Assembly: GCA_026419775.2 (NCBI GenBank)
Contig: JAOPGA020000432.1
Location: 1 to 42,710, forward strand
Direction of reading: 5' to 3'
Source of the DNA: Acrasis kona
Lineage: Eukaryota; Heterolobosea; Eutetramitea; Acrasida; Acrasidae
Length of the DNA: 42,710 nucleotides
Of the stretch, positions 38,301-42,710 are shown one piece after another. Both the position numbers and the translations under genes were made by a program. Below the pieces are notes generated by a model. The model ran no database searches, was not told the origin of the DNA, and saw nothing but the letters and a program-made list of their open reading frames with translations. Position 1 is the first letter of the stretch; each line of letters begins with the position of its first letter.

Positions 38301-41186
38301 ACGACAAGAAACAAAATGTCCATCAGATGTTACATAACGATTCGCTTCGACTCCATTCTTCATAACGATTGAAATGTGTTGGTGCGAATTTGATGATGGC
38401 GGTATCGTACATTAAAACGAGGTGATGACCTTTTCAAAAGTTCTGTTCGTTTCGGCACTTGTTGGATAGGAAAAATGGGTGTGACCTTGAGGAACATTCT
38501 ATTCTCTGATGCAAAGTTGATTTTCAAAATTGTGTCTTGTTTGATTGACAGCGTTGATTCAATCGTGACGATTGTAAATGTATTTCATCGAATGTCATTG
38601 ATCCACTTTGAGTTGAATTCAATGTTGTGGATTTTCTCTTGGTTGGTGTGAATAATTATTTGTTTGATTTCGATCATCTTTCTATTGTTGTCGTTGTACG
38701 ATTTGAGTTGCTCGGTAGTTGTTTATTTTTGATGAAATGAAGTGATGGCGTAGTTCTTTTCGGTCATTGTTCCTTCGCGGTGATGAAATGATTTGGTGGG
38801 AATAAATAATAATTGTTACTTCTTAGAATCGGTAATGTAGTGGAGGAATGAATGGACAATGGGGTTTGAAGAGGCTTGATGTCGGGATAGCATAACATCT
38901 CTTGGTTGTCCATTATGCTTACAAAGAAAATTCCTTAGCGTGTTTGGAAAGGGACAATTCTGGTTGACGTGAATGACTCGCTCTGACGTAGAACGGGTGT
39001 GTAGATGGAGTCATGTAGTACAAGGTTTGATGTAAATGTAGGTCCTGGTCGCAGTCTTGATAAATGTCGGAAGGGAATGTAGGTGTGAGTGTTGTTGATT
39101 CCATTCATGTCGAAAAAATCATCCATCTCGCCAGTGCCATGCGGAGTTTTATAATCTGTTGATCTTGTTGGTGGTGAATATGTGCGTGATGGCTTTTAGT
39201 CTAACTTGTAAATGTTTGTTGTGGCGAGGTTTGTTGATTCGGCTTAGTGTTGCGTTTGTTATCAAGTGTCGTTTGTCGTTCCATAATTTCCTTCGTTACG
39301 TGCATTCCAAAAGTAGTTCTGGTATCCCTTACTTCTCCCCGCACTGCGTACTTAATGGTGTCCGAGCATCTTGATCCGATTACTTTGTGTTTCTTTTACT
39401 TGTTCTTTGATGAGTACCATTCCCTTATAAGGTCAGATTATTTGTGCTTGTTTCATCATTACATAAACAATCTACGCGTTCCCAAGTTGATTCGTGTCGT
39501 GAAATGTACTGTCACCTCAACCGTGGTCTCTTTCGACGTTAGTTCGATGTTCGAACGATTCGATTCTACTACGTTGTTACTGGGTATTTTAGTCTCTCGG
39601 TGGGTTGTTCATGTTGCGGTTCATTGTGTGCGATTGTGAACAGCGTTCTTTTGATTAGACATTGTGGTTGTCTCCGGAGTTGGTGTGCGGTTGTAAAGGT
39701 TGATTCTGGGCAGTTGATTCGGAGTGGGCGCTGCTGTGGTTGTAGTTGTACCGGCAGTATTAGAAGATGCAGTAGCAGTCGGTTCAGCGATGGTTGATTG
39801 TCAGGGTATAGGGGAGTAGTTGGATCTGGTGTTGTAGCAGCAGTGGTTGAAATTTTGTGATGTGTGTTCTCCTATGATGCTCCGTGTCACGAATCTTTTT
39901 GGAAGGTTATAACTCTATTTGGCTCTTCATGCTGGCACATGGTTGATTGGGTTACTAGCTGGAGTGAATGTTGTGCTGTTGGTTCTGTAGTTGGTGTAAC
40001 GTTAGTGGTGGGTGGTAATAGTGTTGCGGTAGTTGAAGGCAGTTGTAGCTGTTGACTAAGATGTTGCAGCAGTGGTGGGTGCGGCATTTGGTGCAGTAGT
40101 GGCGGTAGTAGGAGCACAGTTGTAGTGGCTGAAGCGGCAGTTGTAATGGATGGTTCGACAGAAGAGTACCTGTTGGAGGATGGCAATTTGGTTTTTAACG
40201 AGACGTAGCAATTGTCGTAGAAGTTGGCAAAGGCATGGCTTTAAGAAAGTCACGTACAAGTGAAGGAGTAGCAGCAATGGCAACTGCTGTTGTTTGGTAC
40301 GGCATATTCGTTTTGATGTCGAGGCGGTAGTTGTAGTCGAAATTGGTGTTGCTGAATCTTCGGGTGTTGTTGTGTGTGTTGCAACAGTTGCGGTTGTGAG
40401 TGTTGATGCTGTGTATCTCTCTGGCGATGTTGAAGCTGTTGCTGGTGCTAGCGACTGGATTATGTCTACTAAAGAAGTTAGTTAAGCTGTCGTGATGAAC
40501 TACTTACAAGTAATGTGGTGCTAGCTCTCCTTCTATTTTTTTCTTCTACTTTTTTGCTTTTCGCTCATTTCTGTTTCGCTCTTCTACTGTGTATGTACTT
40601 GCCGCTCAACCCCTGATGATCATTCTGATTTATGGTCGTATAACTCCATCTGGTTGTGTTCTTGTAACATGACAAATGATGATGTTGCAATAGGAGTTGA
40701 GCGGCGTCTGTTTGATGTGTATATGCTTCTAGGCAGTGGTGGATGTTTTAATCGCTGATGTACACTATGTGCTTGTTGAAACCTGGGCTGTATGTCCGTT
40801 GCTGATGAAGTTGCGAATGATGGTATTACAACGAAACATTGGCATGAATTCCTTCATTTTTGAAGTGACGCGAGTATGTGCGGTTGGCGAATAGACGGAT
40901 GATGGTAGTACTGATGTGATTCTTCGTATGTGTTGTTGTGTGATGATTCCTGAGTTGCTGTAGATGTGAACTTATGATCGGCAGTCGATGACGTTGTGTT
41001 GTTGATCTTGTAGCGTTCGTTGTGATTTGCAAAAGTAGGCCAAAATGTTTGGACTTGAAAGTTGGGATGGCGTGGATCTTGAGGATGCTAGATATGGAGT
41101 GATTGTTGCTTCTAACTAGTCAGTATCTGTTTGTTTGTTTGTTTCTGTTTGTGTCTGGTTGTTGCTTCCTACTGGCTATATGTGTC
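38301..41186 (-). pseudogene. Thr/Ser/Pro/Gln-rich region, probable decayed or intron-rich gene
   Basis: The minus strand is C/A-rich and shows Thr/Ala/Ser/Pro-rich frames: TASTLTTATVATHTTTPEDS at about 40420-40360, TTAVAIAATPSLVRD and MPLPTSTTIATSR in a second frame, SSVEPSITTAASATTTV in a third, and TTATTAPNAAPTTAATS back in the first. A well-formed 39-nt intron lies at 40469-40507. About 39200-38935 is another open segment (DYKTPHGTGEMDDFFDMNG). Frame hops in a few hundred bases mean decay, sequencing gaps or further short introns. Mucin-like or disordered regulatory proteins would fit. No domain is recognisable. Confidence 0.4.
40469..40507 (-). other. Probable 39-nt intron
   Basis: Minus strand GTAAGTAGTTCATCACGACAG...CTAACTTCTTTAG, with consensus donor, CTAAC branch and TTTAG acceptor, the same pattern as the introns at 41457-41498 and 41657-41698. 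Confidence 0.6.
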
Positions 41187-41385
41187 ACACTTTGTTGTGA
41201 TGGTTGCTGTTTCATTTTGTACTACAGATTAACAGAGTAACCTATAATACAAGCTGAAGGAGTCAAACCCATAACCTTCAAATGATATATATATCACAGT
41301 TTTACTGTGACGGTCGCCGTTTCTTCATGTTCCGTAGATTAACAGTGTTAACCTATGGTACAAGCCGAAAGGGGCAGAACCCATA
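41187..41385. repeat. Direct repeat, 87-91 bp, two diverged copies
   Basis: Copy 1 at 41187-41273 and copy 2 at 41295-41385 share GATTAACAG, TAACCTAT, TACAAGC and AACCCATA in the same order with many substitutions. A TATATATAT stretch separates them. Confidence 0.65.
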
Positions 41386-41403
41386 TCGTAGGACCGTATG
41401 AAA

Positions 41404-41589
41404 CTATGGTTTCTCAACTTTTCGTAACTGTGCCTCGATGGATAGAGATTTGTTTTCTAATATGACGTTAGTGAAAACTGATGAAAGTGTCTTCTTACCT
41501 TCTTCATCTCTTGGCAGCAGCAGGTATGGACAAGTACTTCCAAAATACGGTACCAAATGAAGGTCCATATGATAGTCGTAGCTTATCAT
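41404..41589 (-). CDS. Tandem mini-gene, copy a, with a 42-nt intron
   Basis: Exon 1 from ATG 41568 (or in-frame ATG 41589) codes for MDLHLVPYFG to LLPRDEE. The intron 41457-41498 has GTAAGAAG, CTAAC and TTAG. Exon 2 codes for NKSLSIEAQLRKVEKP to TAG 41404. The intron is 42 nt (a multiple of 3) and has no in-frame stop, so the unspliced message also codes for protein. The peptide is short (about 39 residues spliced) and unknown. It could instead be an alternative first exon of a downstream minus-strand gene. Confidence 0.4.
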   Translation of the reverse strand: MISYDYHMDLHLVPYFGSTCPYLLLPRDEEGKKTLSSVFTNVILENKSLSIEAQLRKVEKP

Positions 41590-41818
41590 CCGTTTAGATT
41601 TGGTTCATGCAATGTGTTGCGATGATAACAGTGCACGGATGGAAGATAGTTTTGTTCTAATGTGAGGTTAGTTGGAATTGTTGAAAGCGTCTTCTTACCT
41701 TCTTCATCTCTTGGCAGCAGCATTGGATAAGAACTTCCAAAATACGGTACCAAATGAAGGTCCATATGATGGTCTTAGCTTATCCGTATGGATTTGGTTA
41801 ATGCAGAATGTGTTGTGT
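41429..41818. repeat. Direct tandem repeat of about 195 bp
   Basis: 41429-41618 and 41632-41818 align along their whole length; the best part (CTTCTTACCTTCTTCATCTC through GGTACCAAATGAAGGTCC) is nearly identical. The two mini-genes lie in these units. Confidence 0.85.
41586..41765 (-). CDS. Tandem mini-gene, copy b, with a 42-nt intron
   Basis: Exon 1 from ATG 41765: MDLHLVPYFGSSYPMLLPRD and EE. Intron 41657-41698 with the same signals and length as copy a. Exon 2 ends HEPNLNG at TGA 41586. Exon 1 and the first intron bases are nearly identical to copy a; exon 2 is not. The DNA repeat unit is about 195 bp. The diverged second exons but conserved splice sites suggest the splice signals are being kept. 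Confidence 0.4.
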   Translation of the reverse strand: MDLHLVPYFGSSYPMLLPRDEEGKKTLSTIPTNLTLEQNYLPSVHCYHRNTLHEPNLNG

Positions 41819-42159
41819 TATTGTTTTTGCTTTTCTGTTTGTGTTTTTGTTGTTTGAAGTTTGCCAATTTATAGAGTTTGAACTAGAAGAAAATTATGAA
41901 ATTTGACGAGCATCCTTACAATTTTAACAATTAAATTAATTTAACGGATTTTTTCCCCTCGAATTACAATGACAACTTTGACATTTCGACATGTCAATTC
42001 TGAGTTTGACAATAGAACAAAACATGTCTCCTTACTTGAGGGATCAATGATGATACGTAAAGAGCAAATAAACTTAGTTCCTTTATAACAACAGAATTGA
42101 TAACTTCTAAGTTAGAAATCCTTTCAAAGACATACCTTTCGCAAACGACAATTAATAAT

Positions 42160-42357
42160 CTAAACGTCTGTAGGGAAGATTAGATAGTCTATTTCATCAC
42201 ATTCTGCAACCAATAGTTGATTGAAAGAAATTCCAGGATGACTACACACTACTTCATAATACCTTTTATGCTGCAAGTAAGACGTTTTTGATGTAACAAC
42301 AATCATTAAAACCATCAAAATCAAGATATTTAAGAAGTTTTGAAGGACATCAAGCAT
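42160..42357 (-). CDS. Small protein with N-terminal membrane/signal segment
   Basis: 65 aa from ATG 42357 to TAG 42160: MLDVLQNFLNILILMVLMIV is a hydrophobic start fitting a signal peptide or anchor, followed by CSHPGISFNQLLVAECDEID. No family was recognised. GTATGT just downstream (near 42137) could be a splice donor, so this may be only a first exon. Confidence 0.35.
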   Translation of the reverse strand: MLDVLQNFLNILILMVLMIVVTSKTSYLQHKRYYEVVCSHPGISFNQLLVAECDEIDYLIFPTDV

Positions 42358-42445
42358 AATTTACTAAGACCGCATCTAGAGATACGCATTGGACTGCATT
42401 TGGTTGGATAACGATTATATACATTACGTTTAACTTCTAAGAGCA

Positions 42446-42628
42446 TTGATGTTTGTAGAAGATACTTCGCCCATGAAATGGTTGGAGTGCCTCGAGAAAT
42501 ATCCAAACATTGGACATCGCGAATGCTCGCGTAGAATAGAACCGATTACAATCAACAAAAGTCCAAGAATGTGGAAAGGTGCACTTTGGAAATTACATTT
42601 TGCTGTGATGAGAACTTCTAAGATATAG
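42446..42628 (+). other. Short open frame at the right edge
   Basis: 60 codons reading MMFVEDTSPMKWLECLEKYP to TAA/TAG-side stop, with an opposing 72-codon frame (42648-42430) containing a hydrophobic stretch FHILGLLLIVIGSIL. Neither strand can be preferred. The latter may be an exon with a membrane segment. Confidence 0.25.
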
Positions 42629-42710
42629 AATCTCATTCCCCATCTCAAGATTAGAAAAAATTAATAAATATTTTGTAACATTATCCAAATATCATTCAAC
42701 ACAACGATTC

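Noticed and set aside
41221-41385. tRNA-like B-box sequences in the direct repeats
   Set aside because: A GGTTTGACTCC-like word is present on the minus strand in one copy, but no A box at the right distance and the second copy has lost it.
42100-42137. A 29-nt intron GTATGT...CTAACTTAG on the minus strand
   Set aside because: The branch-to-acceptor distance is too short compared with the other introns and no frame is linked across it.
1-42710. CRISPR array, bacterial operon or riboswitch
   Set aside because: No regularly spaced identical repeats and no Shine-Dalgarno-led gene strings; introns and eukaryotic transposons rule out a prokaryotic source.

Overview
This is nuclear DNA from a eukaryote. 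The signs are spliceosomal introns of only 39-42 nt with GTAAG/CTAAC/AG signals, a pol III tRNA gene, a vacuolar H+-ATPase subunit a gene, AATAAA signals, and LINE, SINE, LTR, hAT, Harbinger, piggyBac and MULE-type elements. The DNA is AT-rich and uses the standard stops. The lineage cannot be fixed from sequence alone. Very short introns, a Cache-type membrane protein start and a secreted DNRLRE-type protein suggest a protist or early-diverging fungus-like organism rather than an animal or plant.

Layout. 1-590: C-terminal tail of a possible peptidase and AT-rich spacer. 591-3830: decayed PIF/Harbinger transposon with 264-bp inverted ends, a Myb/SANT-like gene (-) and a DDE transposase (+) that is partly duplicated in inverted orientation. 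4101-5380: LTR-retrotransposon gag, cut by a 2.06-kb element with about 258-bp inverted ends (5378-7440). 8077-8845: LINE 3' piece. 8846-10010: unassigned transposase-like gene split by a tRNA-derived SINE. 9985-10960: MULE-type transposase. 11219-12560: second LINE 3' piece. 12590-15823: Ty3/gypsy-like element with a deletion between RNase H and integrase.

15830-22830 is a three-level nest. A LINE is interrupted by a TIR element with a DD35E integrase (16164-21236), which is itself interrupted by an apparently intact hAT element (17280-19639, 8-bp target duplication). 24962-25575: another LINE piece.

25570-31545 holds only minus-strand genes: a piggyBac-like transposase carrying a SAP-like motif, two 2-oxoglutarate/Fe(II) dioxygenase-like genes (one complete in its core, one a fragment), and several unassigned ORFs. 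This is the most unusual block. The oxygenases resemble the family that includes TET/JBP DNA-base oxidases, and many transposon ORFs here are broken by TGA, some at arginine positions, as deamination of methylated CpG would do. The two observations may be related, but that is inference.

32605-37648 is the most gene-like part: an acidic-tailed 496-aa protein of unknown function, a tRNA-Thr(AGT) with an oversized D-loop, V-ATPase subunit a with a 40-nt intron, a Cache-like membrane protein start, and a secreted DNRLRE-type protein. The V-ATPase and Cache genes run head-on and both lose their C-termini at about 36,226-36,240, so this is a rearrangement breakpoint or an assembly join. 38,300-41,200 is a Thr/Ser/Pro/Gln-rich minus-strand region with shifting frames. 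41,404-41,765 has two tandem mini-genes sharing a 42-nt intron.
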